A stretch of 64,000 nt of DNA from a bacterium BMS3Abin06 (GCA_002897895.1 BDSY01000041.1:45193-109192); one strand, 5' to 3'. Numbered from the stretch's first letter, positions 26,063 to 35,902 are shown. A program made the numbers and translations. Notes: generated by a model not told the origin, from the letters alone.

Positions 26063-28080
26063 CCCTCATCCTTTTGCCTTCCGCCTTCATAAAACCTCAC
26101 TATCTTATAATTTTCATCCGCATATACAATCCTGAATTTCTCCGTGATATTGCCCATCCAGCGAAGGGAATAAAAAATCTTTCTCTCTTTTTCAATCCAT
26201 TTATCTTCAATTGAGCCCTTTTTTATTAATATATGGGTTGCATGAATATTTTCAAGTTTTTTCAGCCATTCCCTGTAAGTGTCCGACTTGATGTAGACCA
26301 CCTTATTGGAAAATTCCCTGTTCCAGAGGGGAGCGGTAAAAAACGGCATAGAGGGGTCCAGTTCAAGACTTTCAAAAGTATATGCAAGTGTATCGCCTCG
26401 TGATATATTATTTTGCAGCCATGTCCAGTAACCGTATTCGCTCCGAACTTTTATATCTATATTGAAAGGCTTATGGCGAGACAATGTGCGTTCAGCGGCA
26501 GGCAGGAGAAGAAATTCCCTGACCTTCCCAGGCATAATACATGGTGAATTTGCAGTCAGAAATGTGTATCCCGCAAGCAGCAGGGCAATAATTTTTAATA
26601 CATTTTCTCGTTTATTGAAATAATCAAATGCGAGTCCGAAAGAGAGGGCGCCTGTTCCTGTAATAAAGATCACATACCTTGTTAACCAGCTTCTCGGCTG
26701 CACAATGAATGCGGCAATAAGCACTAAACTTACAAAGAGGAAGTTCTGCTTTTTCTTTGCTGCGGCATAAAAAAGTGAAAATATAATAGAGGGCAGAAAA
26801 AGTATCAGCCAGACCGGCCCGAATCCGCTCAGCCTTGAATCATACATGTAATACCCGACCCTCTCCAGCCATACATGGAAAAGCCTTGCGAAGTAGCCTG
26901 AATTGCGAATAACCTCGGGGACCGGCTCAGGCCAGTCTTTCATCAGGCCTTTGAAGAGAGTAATATTGAAAATAGAGACATCCACGTAATATACAGGGTT
27001 GCCGTAAAGTATCCAGTTTCTTATATACCAGTATCCTCCAATCAAGAAAACCGGGGCTATGAAATATATCAGATATACCTTCAGCCTCTCTCCTTTTTTC
27101 CTCGATATATTGTTTAACGGCTTAAAATGTTTTATGTATTCCCGGATTAAAATTGCGCCGAGCATTACAACAATATACAGGGGGCCCATGGGTTTTGAGC
27201 CTAATAAAATCCCTGCTGCCAGTCCTGAGAGGAGAAGCGGGGTGTTACTGTCTTTCAGGCGTAATGCACCGGCTTTATCAGCGGCATAATTTTCCGGATC
27301 ATCATACAAGAGAAAATTCAGAGCCATAAGGAACAGCATGGATACTGCCCCGTCAACATAATTTATTGTTGACTGCAAAATCAGCACGGGTGTAAAGAAA
27401 AACAGCAAAGAAGAATAGATTGCGTATTTTTCCCTGATTTTCAGTTTAACGGCCATACTGTATACAGTAACAACCCCTGCAAGCGTAAAAAACAACTGGC
27501 CCAAATCCACTATGACATCGCTTTTCAAAAATATGATGTTCCAGAGGAAAAACAGGTCTATGTTTATAGGGAATGCATTAATATATTGCTGGACAAAGGA
27601 AGGCGTCGGGTTTGTCCGTATTGCACCGCTTTGCAATATCTGGCCTACAATCGGGAGGTGGTAATTGAGTGCGTCCCAGGAATATGACGGGAAAAGATAT
27701 CCTGTAAGTATCAGCCAGCAAACCGATATAAAGAAGAGACTGAAAATACATAATAATACCCTGTCTCCCCTGATTATTCCAAAAATCCGGGCAGACTCAT
27801 TCTTAATCTCATCGAAAATACCTCTGCTTCCACCTGACAGCAATGCAGGAATCAGCAGACCTGAAGATATGGAAATATTAAGCAGGAAAAGGGGGAGGGG
27901 ATAGAGTTTTTCAAACACCACCCCCAGCAGCATCTCTGTTGCTATTATCTGTGTTAAACCTGCAATGAAAGTCCCTGTTAACCTGTCGGAAAATATCAGA
28001 ACGTTTTTTTTTCTGAAAAGGATGATATACCATGCGGAAAACAGGAGAAGGTTGATTGATATATATGCCGTAATTTCCAA
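26059..28080 (-). CDS. ArnT/PMT-like multispanning glycosyltransferase (GT-C fold)
   Basis: A 673-residue integral membrane protein with ~12 hydrophobic segments. The first large extracytoplasmic loop has the SYSWDALNYHLP block, with an Asp and YHLP typical of GT-C enzymes using polyprenyl-phosphate sugars. The C-terminal ~130 residues form a soluble domain (MPFFTAPLWNREFSNKVVYI onwards). It would transfer sugars to lipid or protein on the outside of the cytoplasmic membrane. It follows the TPR gene at 28081 directly and overlaps the small membrane protein, so these three are one unit. Donor and acceptor unknown. Confidence 0.78.
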   Translation of the reverse strand: MEITAYISINLLLFSAWYIILFRKKNVLIFSDRLTGTFIAGLTQIIATEMLLGVVFEKLYPLPLFLLNISISSGLLIPALLSGGSRGIFDEIKNESARIFGIIRGDRVLLCIFSLFFISVCWLILTGYLFPSYSWDALNYHLPIVGQILQSGAIRTNPTPSFVQQYINAFPINIDLFFLWNIIFLKSDVIVDLGQLFFTLAGVVTVYSMAVKLKIREKYAIYSSLLFFFTPVLILQSTINYVDGAVSMLFLMALNFLLYDDPENYAADKAGALRLKDSNTPLLLSGLAAGILLGSKPMGPLYIVVMLGAILIREYIKHFKPLNNISRKKGERLKVYLIYFIAPVFLIGGYWYIRNWILYGNPVYYVDVSIFNITLFKGLMKDWPEPVPEVIRNSGYFARLFHVWLERVGYYMYDSRLSGFGPVWLILFLPSIIFSLFYAAAKKKQNFLFVSLVLIAAFIVQPRSWLTRYVIFITGTGALSFGLAFDYFNKRENVLKIIALLLAGYTFLTANSPCIMPGKVREFLLLPAAERTLSRHKPFNIDIKVRSEYGYWTWLQNNISRGDTLAYTFESLELDPSMPFFTAPLWNREFSNKVVYIKSDTYREWLKKLENIHATHILIKKGSIEDKWIEKERKIFYSLRWMGNITEKFRIVYADENYKIVRFYEGGRQKDEG

Positions 28081-28694
28081 TTAATCGAGGCAGTTCCGGA
28101 ATCTCCTGAAACTGCAGTCCGTCATTTCATGATAGAGTTTAAATTGTTCTTCAGCCCTCTCTTTCATCCCCATCTTTTCATAAACCTTGCCTGTATCCCA
28201 TAAAGCATATTTATGTGAGGGGTCTATCTCAAGAGCTTTTTTATATTCCGATAATGCCTTTTCATAATAACCCTTTTCTTTGTAAATAAAGCCGAGGTCG
28301 TAATGCGCAAATGCATTGTCCGGATTTATTTTTAATGCCTTTTGATACTGCGCCATTGCCCTGTTATAATCTTTTTTTTCTCTGTATATATAGCCTAAAT
28401 CATAGTTTGCATGAGGATGGTCGGGAAAAATATCCAGTAATTTTACATATACGTCTTCAGCTTTGTCAAAATCCCCCCTCTCCTTATACATCAGACCGAG
28501 CTGATAATAAGCATATGCATTTTCAGGATCATGTTTTACGGCTTCTGAAAATTTTTCAATAGCCCTGTCCTGCGCCCCGAGTGTCTGATAAAGGAGAGCC
28601 GTTAAGGTATACCTGTTAGTGAAGACATAAAGCGATAAAACTATTAAGAGAGAAACTGTTGACAGCAGGAATAAGTTTTTTTTTTAAGGTTCAT
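28081..28694 (-). CDS. Membrane-anchored TPR protein with frameshift at a poly-A tract
   Basis: About 204 residues if the frame is repaired. ATG at 28694 (MNLK...) runs into ten consecutive A residues (28685-28676), after which the long frame is one base off. The downstream frame encodes a signal-anchor (LFLLSTVSLLIVLSLYVF) and four or more TPR units with the consensus pattern (HYDLGFIYKEKGYYEKAL, ALKINPDNAFAHYDLG). Without repair, translation can only begin at an internal ATG (28491), dropping the anchor. Either the A10 tract is a sequencing/assembly slip, or transcriptional slippage restores the frame. Next to the GT-C enzyme gene. Confidence 0.75.
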
Positions 28695-28710
28695 TCTTGC
28701 ATAAAAGATA

Positions 28711-28836
28711 AACTACTCAGGTTCAAAGTGACAAAGGCACATAGGCACAAAGTTTAAAAGAAATACAAGGAAAGTTTTTATCCTTTTTTTGCTTTGTCCC
28801 TTTGATACTTTGTGCCTATGTGCCTGTCTGAGTAGT
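28711..28836. repeat. Palindromic intergenic repeat (126 bp)
   Basis: Perfect 10-bp inverted ends AACTACTCAG and CTGAGTAGTT. Inner arms (AAAGGCACATAGGCACAAAG and TTTGTGCCTATGTGCCT) also pair, so the whole element can fold into one long hairpin. Its left half recurs at 56928-56957, next to the start of mtaB. Confidence 0.75.
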
Positions 28837-28841
28837 TACAA

Positions 28842-28880
28842 AAGGCGCTTTCTTATCTATATTCATTAAGAAAGCGCCTT
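28842..28880 (-). terminator. Rho-independent terminator
   Basis: AAGGCGCTTTCTTA (28842-28855) pairs perfectly with TAAGAAAGCGCCTT (28867-28880). Read on the minus strand the stem ends in TTTT, terminating the outer-membrane-protein gene that ends at 28912. Confidence 0.8.
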
Positions 28881-28911
28881 CCGGTTTCCAAGTTTAACAA
28901 TGCTTATTCGA

Positions 28912-29889
28912 TTAATGCATATAGACAAGAGTCATGCTGAAAGTCTTACCAAGGGCGCCGTCTCTGGTTCTAAGGTCGCCGATACCTACCAGATCCGTGC
29001 TGTATGAAGCTACTGTCTGTATTTTGCTTGTAATACTGTAAGCCAGGGCAAGACCTGCGCTCAGGTTGTTCTGTTCGAGGTTTAAAGAGTCTTTTATGAC
29101 AAGTACATCATCATATTTGTCCTTGTTGCCATACGGAATGAATAACTGCTCCATCTCCTGGGAAACTTTCGCATTTCCTATTGCCTGGTTATAGTTGAGA
29201 TTGCACCTTACCGAGAGCTTCGGGGTAGCTGCATAACCTCCGTTTATGGAAAACAGGAACTGGTCGGATGGTTTGAAGGTAGCGGCACCGAGCTGGTCAT
29301 TTTCAAACCTGTACTTATAGCCTGTGCTCAAAACCGCATAGCCCTTTGCGAATCCTTTACCGATCAGAAGATTTACTGATGTATCATACTGTCCCTCTCC
29401 CAGGCTCTGGTAAGTTGTAGGGCTTTTGTAGTCATATGCTTCAGGGACTTTTACGTCAACCTGGACAGACATTAATGCCCCTCCGCCTATATTATCACTG
29501 ATCTTCTGTCTTAAGCCGAGGATTATATCTCCTATGCCGCTCGGGCCGGATTCACCCGCATACTTCAGGTTATCATTGGACCTGACCCAGTCCCATCCGC
29601 CGGAGGCAATAGCCGTGAGTTGATTCGTAATTCCATATTCCCCGTAATATGATACCTTGGTTGATACAAACTTTGCTGAATCAATTCTGTGTATCCCGCT
29701 GTTTAAACTGGTAACCTGTTTGTTACTGTCACGTTGTATTGTCGAGGTTTTCTGTTTGGTTTCATAATAACTTAAAGTCAATTGATTATAAGAATGGCCC
29801 TTGGCCTGTGTCCATGCCGCAAAAGCTCCATTTGAAATGAAAATACATGCTGCCGCTACTAATAAACTTATCACCATTTTCTTTCTCAT
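28912..29889 (-). CDS. Outer-membrane beta-barrel protein (transporter-like)
   Basis: A 325-residue exported protein: signal peptide about residues 1-24 (GAFAAWT), then alternating amphipathic strands throughout (VSYYGEYGITNQLTAIASGG, LLIGKGFAKGYAVLSTGYKY). The composition and length are those of porin-like or MetA-pathway-type barrels. The last strand ends TFSMTLVYMH, without the usual terminal Phe, which slightly weakens the BAM signal. Substrate unknown. It has its own terminator and sits next to a cellulose-synthase-like glycosyltransferase, so a role in surface polymer export is possible. Confidence 0.72.
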   Translation of the reverse strand: MRKKMVISLLVAAACIFISNGAFAAWTQAKGHSYNQLTLSYYETKQKTSTIQRDSNKQVTSLNSGIHRIDSAKFVSTKVSYYGEYGITNQLTAIASGGWDWVRSNDNLKYAGESGPSGIGDIILGLRQKISDNIGGGALMSVQVDVKVPEAYDYKSPTTYQSLGEGQYDTSVNLLIGKGFAKGYAVLSTGYKYRFENDQLGAATFKPSDQFLFSINGGYAATPKLSVRCNLNYNQAIGNAKVSQEMEQLFIPYGNKDKYDDVLVIKDSLNLEQNNLSAGLALAYSITSKIQTVASYSTDLVGIGDLRTRDGALGKTFSMTLVYMH

Positions 29890-29965
29890 AGCATTACTCC
29901 TTTTTGTTATTTTGGATTTAAATTATTTAAAAAATAATTTTCTCAACCCTGCATTTTTTTCGTCT

Positions 29966-31486
29966 CTATGCAGCTATTACGTCCTGAGTATTTCTCTTAG
30001 ATAACAAGTGGCGTGCCAATCGGTTCGACGCTATGCCACTCAATACTACTTGAAAAATCGATAAAAAAGCAACATAAAAATATCCCACCTGGAACATCAT
30101 GAGAAACGGGATTGATATATAGATTTTATTTACATATGCAAAATATACATTAAATGTAAAATAAATTCCGAGGAGCAGCTCTATTACTACCACAAAATTT
30201 ATCTCCCCCCTGTATTTCTTACCAAGCCATCTGTCTCTTTTCTTTTCTATGCTGAATTTCGGGGTACGCTTGAATTCAGTCTTTTTATTGAAAACCGCTT
30301 CTAATACCGCCTTTGAATTATTAACCGAAAGCCCTATTCCAAGAGACATTAACATGGGTAAATAAAGCAATCTTGACTTCCAGTCCTTATACGCCTCTTT
30401 CTGTGAGCATGTATAAAAAAACGAGATGCCGACTGTTGCAACCAGCAGGAACGGCACGTCGGTCACTATCATCTGAAACCACCCGATATTGATCCTTGCA
30501 ACCATGGACGGGTAAATCAGGACTGACAAAAGGAGCATGAGCAGGTATGACATATTGTTCGTCAGATGAAAAAATGCCTCTACTTTGACCTTTAACGGAA
30601 GCTTGCTTCTTAAAATCTGCGGAAGAAGTTTTTTCGCTGTCTGTATTGAGCCTTTTGCCCATCTGTGCTGCTGACTCTTAAAACCGTTAATCTCAACGGG
30701 AATTTCAGAGGGAGAGAGTTCATCTTTAAGAAATATGAATTTCCATCCCTTCAGTTGAGCCCTGTAACTCAGGTCCAAGTCCTCTGTGAGCGTGTCATTC
30801 TGCCATCCGCCGGCTTTTATTATCGCCTCTTTTCTCCATATGCCTGCTGTGCCGTTAAAATTAAAAAACCTCCCTGACCAGTTCCTTGCCGTGTGCTCGA
30901 TCACAAAATGGCCGTCAAGCATAATAGCCTGTATCTTTGTCAGGAATGAATATGACCTGTTCAGATAAGTCCATCTTGTTTGAACCATGCCTACGGAGCT
31001 ATCGGAAAAATAATGGATCGTCTTTTGCAGGATATCTCTTTGAGGGACAAAATCTGCATCGAAAACAGATATGAACTCACCTTTGGCGGATTTAAGTCCA
31101 TTTGAGAGGGCGCCGCCTTTAAAGCCCTCCCGGTTAACACGATGAATATATTGTACATCAAATCCTTTTTCCTTAAGCTCCTTCACACATTCCAGGGCTA
31201 CAACCGTTGTTTCATCCGTGGAATCATCAAGTACCTGTATATCAAGAAGCTCTCTGGGATAATCAACATCACAAGACGATGTAATTAAGCGCCTTGCTAC
31301 ATACATCTCATTATAAATGGGGAGCTGTATTGTGACGCGGGGCAATTTGCTTAATTTCTTCTTAAGCACCGGCTTATCTTTTTGATGTCTGTAATAAAGA
31401 TAAACCATATAATACCGGTGAGAGGCATATATAAAGACTGTGATCAAAATAAAAAAATATACTACCAGAAATAAATAAAGCAGCAT
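29966..31486 (-). CDS. Processive family 2 glycosyltransferase (cellulose-synthase-like)
   Basis: A 506-residue membrane enzyme. One N-terminal helix is followed by the catalytic domain: VTIQLPIYNEMYV, IQVLDDSTDETT (first Asp), FDADFVP (DxD), TLTEDLDLSYR (TED) and QQHRWAKGS (QxxRW), the D,D,D,QxxRW signature of processive beta-glycosyltransferases. About four C-terminal membrane segments follow. It likely polymerises or extends a sugar chain while translocating it, though many family members are glucosylceramide/mannan-type synthases. No BcsB or PilZ domain is fused. Separated from the barrel gene by a 76-base gap. Confidence 0.87.
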   Translation of the reverse strand: MLLYLFLVVYFFILITVFIYASHRYYMVYLYYRHQKDKPVLKKKLSKLPRVTIQLPIYNEMYVARRLITSSCDVDYPRELLDIQVLDDSTDETTVVALECVKELKEKGFDVQYIHRVNREGFKGGALSNGLKSAKGEFISVFDADFVPQRDILQKTIHYFSDSSVGMVQTRWTYLNRSYSFLTKIQAIMLDGHFVIEHTARNWSGRFFNFNGTAGIWRKEAIIKAGGWQNDTLTEDLDLSYRAQLKGWKFIFLKDELSPSEIPVEINGFKSQQHRWAKGSIQTAKKLLPQILRSKLPLKVKVEAFFHLTNNMSYLLMLLLSVLIYPSMVARINIGWFQMIVTDVPFLLVATVGISFFYTCSQKEAYKDWKSRLLYLPMLMSLGIGLSVNNSKAVLEAVFNKKTEFKRTPKFSIEKKRDRWLGKKYRGEINFVVVIELLLGIYFTFNVYFAYVNKIYISIPFLMMFQVGYFYVAFLSIFQVVLSGIASNRLARHLLSKRNTQDVIAA

Positions 31487-31745
31487 ACGTAATTATCCTT
31501 ATTTTAAAATAGAAAAAGCAAGAAACAGAAATTTTGTGTTGGAATTATAACATACTGATAGTTATTGACACAATTAGAAAATTTTATAGGTCAATTATGG
31601 GTAGTAAAAGACTTCCTGTTCCAATCTGATTCACTATTCCGGAGCATCGAATCAGATCTGTTTTAATGATAAATTATCCATGCTGCTTTCAGCAGCAGAA
31701 ATAAATTATCTTGATTTTAGCATTGAATGATAATATAGTTTAATT

Positions 31746-32075
31746 ATGGATCGATCAGAAAATGATTCCAACATTGAATCCCGTCTCAGCTGGACAATAG
31801 TACTAAAGGCGCTGGCTGATGAAAATCGACTGCAGATTATCCATGAACTCCTGAGAGAGGAGGCGTCCGTACAGGATTTATCAAATAGCCTTGACATTAA
31901 GACATACAATATTTCAAAACACCTGAAAATATTGGAGACGAGCGGATTGGTCAGGAAAAGGAAAGTCGGTGTTCACAGAATCTACCACATAACTGAAAAG
32001 TTAAGGTCCCGTATAACGGATGATAATCAGGTGCTGGATTTAGGCTGCTGCAAGTTTATATTCGGCAACCCCTGA
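31746..32075 (+). CDS. ArsR-family transcriptional regulator
   Basis: A 109-residue winged-helix protein: LADENRLQIIHELLREEASV, the recognition helix LDIKTYNISKHLKILETSGLV and the wing VGVHRIYHITEKL. The usual metal-binding ELCVCD at the third helix is absent. Cysteines occur only near the C-terminus (LDLGCCKFIFGN), so sensing, if any, may involve persulfide, redox or metals at that CC pair. It lies upstream of, but divergent in context from, the rhodanese and a molybdenum oxidoreductase and may control one or both. Confidence 0.88.
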   Translation: MDRSENDSNIESRLSWTIVLKALADENRLQIIHELLREEASVQDLSNSLDIKTYNISKHLKILETSGLVRKRKVGVHRIYHITEKLRSRITDDNQVLDLGCCKFIFGNP

Positions 32076-32145
32076 AATATAAAGCCCTCCGAACAGGAAT
32101 TCAAGCAATCACTCTGTTTGTTTATCTGCCCGTACGACAGAAGTC

Positions 32146-32502
32146 TCATTCATTTTCTAAAGGAAGGTTAAGCGCTGTCCACTCATCTATTCCGCCCTCA
32201 TATACCTTGACATTTGGAATATTGAGAAGTTTTAATCCAAGGGCAGCCTTCTTTGATGCAATGCAGTCTTTATGTTTGCAGTAGATAATGATTTCGTCAA
32301 ATTCAGCCAGCTCGCTTCTTCTATCAACAACCTCCGGATACGGAACGGTTTTGGCTCCCTTAATCTTGTATTTGTTTCCATCATACTTTGCTACTGTATC
32401 AACAATTACAAAATCAGAAGCGGATTTTTCATTAATTCGCCTCAAGAGTTCATCCTTATCTATACACTCTATGGACATATTAAAATTAATTTGATATGGC
32501 AT
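32146..32502 (-). CDS. Rhodanese-like sulfurtransferase domain protein
   Basis: A 118-residue single rhodanese domain with VIVDTVAKYDG, IKGAKTVPYPEV, then IIIYCKHKDCIASKKAA with Cys75 at the usual catalytic position and Cys80 close by, and VYEGGIDEWTALNLPLE. The active loop (CKHKDC) is atypical compared with CRxGxR, so substrate preference may differ. A strong ribosome binding site (GGAGGAGAAAA) precedes the ATG. Probably handles persulfide sulfur for the neighbouring oxidoreductase; that link is inference. Confidence 0.82.
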   Translation of the reverse strand: MPYQINFNMSIECIDKDELLRRINEKSASDFVIVDTVAKYDGNKYKIKGAKTVPYPEVVDRRSELAEFDEIIIYCKHKDCIASKKAALGLKLLNIPNVKVYEGGIDEWTALNLPLENE

Positions 32503-32629
32503 TTTTCTCCTCCGTTAGTATTTGTTCAAAATAACATTTAATAAAAGATCAAGTCAATTTTATGCTTTTGAAAATATTCTTACTGCTTAATCTGTTTATT
32601 TTATGATAACCATTCGGTTAAATTAAATT

Positions 32630-35600
32630 ATGGCGAAACATACAAAAAAATATGCGATGTTGATAAACCTTGAGAGGTGTGCCGGCTGTTTTGCCTGTCA
32701 GATAACCTGTAAAGCGGAATATAATATTCCCTTTGGAACTTTCCGGTGTAAAGTTGAAACATACCGGTCAGGCAGCTATCCGGAGATTGGCAAGTTTTTC
32801 CTGCCGCGCCTCTGCAATCACTGTGGCACGGCCCCCTGCATTGAAGCATGTGAAGAAAAGGCCTTGTTTAAAAATCAGGACGGCGTTGTCTTACTAAACA
32901 GCAACAAGTGCATCGGCTGTGGGATGTGCTTCGAAAAATGCCCCTATGATGCTATTGATCTGAATCCGGCCACCGGGCAGGCTGAAAAATGTGATTTTTG
33001 TTATGAAGGGCAGGTTATGAAAGGTCGTCCTCCGGTATGTGTGCAAAGTTGCATGGGCAAGGCAATTCTATTCGGCGACACAAATGATAAAAACAGTGAT
33101 ATCTCAGTTGCACTCGGAAATCATAATATCAAGGCGCTTAAACCGGAACTTGCGACAAAACCTTCGGTTTTCTATGTGTTCAGGGGTGATACCGGTAATG
33201 CACCGCTGAAAGACCATAAAATAACTATCAGACATTCCATTACCCAAAAAGTCCGGGAAGAGCCTGAAAACCGGACAAATTTAGTATACACATCAGATGC
33301 CATGTGTCCGTCTGAATGCGGCATTTCAGTGCTTGTTGAAGATGGTGTTGCAAAGAAAATCTACGGAAATCCTCATACTTTGATTAATAACGGAACTCTG
33401 TGCGCCAAAGGCGCATCAGGTCTTCAGCTCACTTATTCCCCTCACAGAATAAAAACCCCCCTGATAAGAACGGGCCGGCGGGGTGAAGAAAAATGGAAGG
33501 AGATTTCATGGGATGAAGCCATTGACTATATTGCTAAAAAATTAATTGAGATAAAAGAGAAATACGGGCCGGAATCAGTCTTTTTAGACTGCGGAGATGT
33601 TACTGACAGAGAGGCATATTACCGCCTCTTCCATGCATTCGGCACTCCCAATACATTCAACCACGGAAGCATTTGTGACCCTAACCGCAGATGGGGACAG
33701 GGAATAATGATGGGTGACGAAAGGCCTCTGCCTGATATTCAAAGGCCGGTTCTCATGAGAAACAGTGAAGGTGCATTGCATCTTAAAAAAAATCATGATA
33801 TCAAGCTTCTCCTGAATATCGGCGCAAATCCGCTTGTTGCTACAAGATTCAACTACATGTCAAACGGCATTCCCTCAGCCAGAGAAGAAAACGGCTGCAC
33901 TTACATTGTTATAGACCCGGCCTATACCAATTCTGCCTCGCACGCCGACATATGGCTTCCGATAATACCCGGAACAGATGCAGCCCTGCTTGCAGCCATG
34001 CTGCATTATATTATCGGGAATGACTCCCCGGTTAATTCTTCGAAAAAATATATAGACCATGCTTTCCTTAAAAAATACACAATGGGCTGGCAGGAATTTA
34101 AAGAATCATTTCTCGCACAAGCCGATAAAAAAGATCCCTCAAACGGTTTACAATTTTTTTCAATTGAATGGGCGGAGAACAAAACAGGGATCACTGCCAA
34201 TGAAATCAAAAAAATCTCACACTTGTTCGGTATTACAAAACCTGCGGCAATTGAAATCGGCATGCATGGTACATCTCACCATACAAACGGAGATGTGACA
34301 TCAATCCTCATGACAGCCCTTTGCCTTATAACCGGAAATGCAGACATTCCCGGCGGTCTTGTATTCATAGATTCCCAGAAGGCCAAAAAAGGCAATAGAA
34401 CCGTTGGAAAAGAATTCCTGGATAAAGTTGTCACAAGGAAAATAAACGGCAGTCCTGTTTCAGGCAAGCTGTCGGAACTTCACAAAGACCTCTACGGTGA
34501 CTATCCGGCCGCATGGAAAGGAGTGCTGGCCGACCTTCCGGTAAAAATCAGGAAAGGAATAAATTTAAAATACGGTTCCTTTCAGGATTACAGCTATCCC
34601 ATAAAGGCCTTTATAACAAGGGCTGGCAATCCGGTCATGACTGCCGGCAATACAGCGGAATGGAAAGATGCATTGACCTCCAGAGATGAAACCGGCGAAT
34701 ACCTGCTTGAACTGATGGTATTTATAGACACACATATAACTGAAAGCGGCAAATACGCTGATATCGTGCTGCCCGAGGCAGGTTTTCTTGAGCGGATGGG
34801 AGTAAGCGATGTCTATACCATGAGTCCTGAAATATCAATCAGGGACCAGGTAATAAAACCGCTTTATGAATCCAGGACGCCTTTTCAGTTCATGATTACC
34901 ATGTCTGATTCGCTAATAAAGAACGGGGACCCAGATATTAAGGCCGAAGATTTTAAAATTAAATACAAAAGCGAAGAGGCATTTATAAACGAGATATTAA
35001 GTGAAGCTCCGGGATTTTATAATATCGGAGCCCCACTGCCTTATCCTGATCTTCCGGAGGGATCTCTGATAGCAGGAGTGCCGGATAATCCAGGGGCTGT
35101 GTGGGGAAACAAAACAATAAAAACCGGAGAGCTTTTAACTGTCGACTGGCTCAGAAAACACAATGGAGTTGCAGTATGGCCTGCAAGTTATCACAGGTAT
35201 AAAAAATCAGACGGCTCTCCTTCGGGAATATATCCGAAGACTGCGTCAAAAAAATTTGAATTCAAATTCAGTTTCCTCGAAAATATTAACAAAACATTCG
35301 GGACAGATTTTCCCACTACCTTTTACTGGTCCGAGTGTAAATGGAATCCGGGAAATCCTTTATATAAAAATATCAACACGGAATATCCTTTTCAATTGAT
35401 AAGCGGCAGGGTTCATCATGCAATGACAATGACAGCGGTCTGTCCATATCTTGCTGAAACAGACACTGAGTGCATGCAACCGGTCAACAACGATTTTCAT
35501 TACAAAATGCCGGAACTTGAGAACATCCCGAATAAATACGGCCTTCAGGACAATAAAGATAATTTCTTCAAACAAGGCAGTTTGTCAATTCCTGTTTTTG

Positions 35601-35902
35601 CTTTTAATACAAAAGACGGGAAGAGGTTAGATCTGAAAACCGGCAACATTGTTTCTCTCGAAAATCCGTTTAAAAAACGGATCACCGGAAAAGTTTTTTT
35701 AACGGACGAGATAATGCCGGGGGTAATTAAAACAGCCTTTGGGCCAGGAGGCCGGAAGGCTTCCGGAACAGGCTTTATGAATCATACCTTTAACTACACG
35801 CCGAATATCAATGAACTTCACGACCCGGAAAACATATCGCCTTTTACCGGGATGCCCGCGTTTGGAGATATAATGGTCAAAGTTATTAAAGAAAGGAATT
35901 GA
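32630..35902 (+). CDS. Fused ferredoxin-type electron-transfer and molybdopterin oxidoreductase
   Basis: A single 1090-residue frame joining two usually separate subunits. Residues 1-~150 form a four-cluster [4Fe-4S] subunit: Cys17/20/23/27, Cys62/65/70/74, Cys94/97/100/104 and Cys121/124/137/141. A ~70-residue linker leads to a DMSO-reductase-family catalytic domain with Cys226, Cys230 and Cys258 at the expected cluster positions; the first expected Cys is Asp223. Cys349, in HGSICDPNRRWGQ, sits at the Mo-ligand position as in polysulfide, thiosulfate and arsenate reductases. There is no twin-arginine signal and no membrane subunit, so it is predicted cytosolic. Substrate unknown: sulfur compounds fit the rhodanese neighbour; nitrate-type enzymes are unlikely. 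Confidence 0.85.
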   Translation: MAKHTKKYAMLINLERCAGCFACQITCKAEYNIPFGTFRCKVETYRSGSYPEIGKFFLPRLCNHCGTAPCIEACEEKALFKNQDGVVLLNSNKCIGCGMCFEKCPYDAIDLNPATGQAEKCDFCYEGQVMKGRPPVCVQSCMGKAILFGDTNDKNSDISVALGNHNIKALKPELATKPSVFYVFRGDTGNAPLKDHKITIRHSITQKVREEPENRTNLVYTSDAMCPSECGISVLVEDGVAKKIYGNPHTLINNGTLCAKGASGLQLTYSPHRIKTPLIRTGRRGEEKWKEISWDEAIDYIAKKLIEIKEKYGPESVFLDCGDVTDREAYYRLFHAFGTPNTFNHGSICDPNRRWGQGIMMGDERPLPDIQRPVLMRNSEGALHLKKNHDIKLLLNIGANPLVATRFNYMSNGIPSAREENGCTYIVIDPAYTNSASHADIWLPIIPGTDAALLAAMLHYIIGNDSPVNSSKKYIDHAFLKKYTMGWQEFKESFLAQADKKDPSNGLQFFSIEWAENKTGITANEIKKISHLFGITKPAAIEIGMHGTSHHTNGDVTSILMTALCLITGNADIPGGLVFIDSQKAKKGNRTVGKEFLDKVVTRKINGSPVSGKLSELHKDLYGDYPAAWKGVLADLPVKIRKGINLKYGSFQDYSYPIKAFITRAGNPVMTAGNTAEWKDALTSRDETGEYLLELMVFIDTHITESGKYADIVLPEAGFLERMGVSDVYTMSPEISIRDQVIKPLYESRTPFQFMITMSDSLIKNGDPDIKAEDFKIKYKSEEAFINEILSEAPGFYNIGAPLPYPDLPEGSLIAGVPDNPGAVWGNKTIKTGELLTVDWLRKHNGVAVWPASYHRYKKSDGSPSGIYPKTASKKFEFKFSFLENINKTFGTDFPTTFYWSECKWNPGNPLYKNINTEYPFQLISGRVHHAMTMTAVCPYLAETDTECMQPVNNDFHYKMPELENIPNKYGLQDNKDNFFKQGSLSIPVFAFNTKDGKRLDLKTGNIVSLENPFKKRITGKVFLTDEIMPGVIKTAFGPGGRKASGTGFMNHTFNYTPNINELHDPENISPFTGMPAFGDIMVKVIKERN

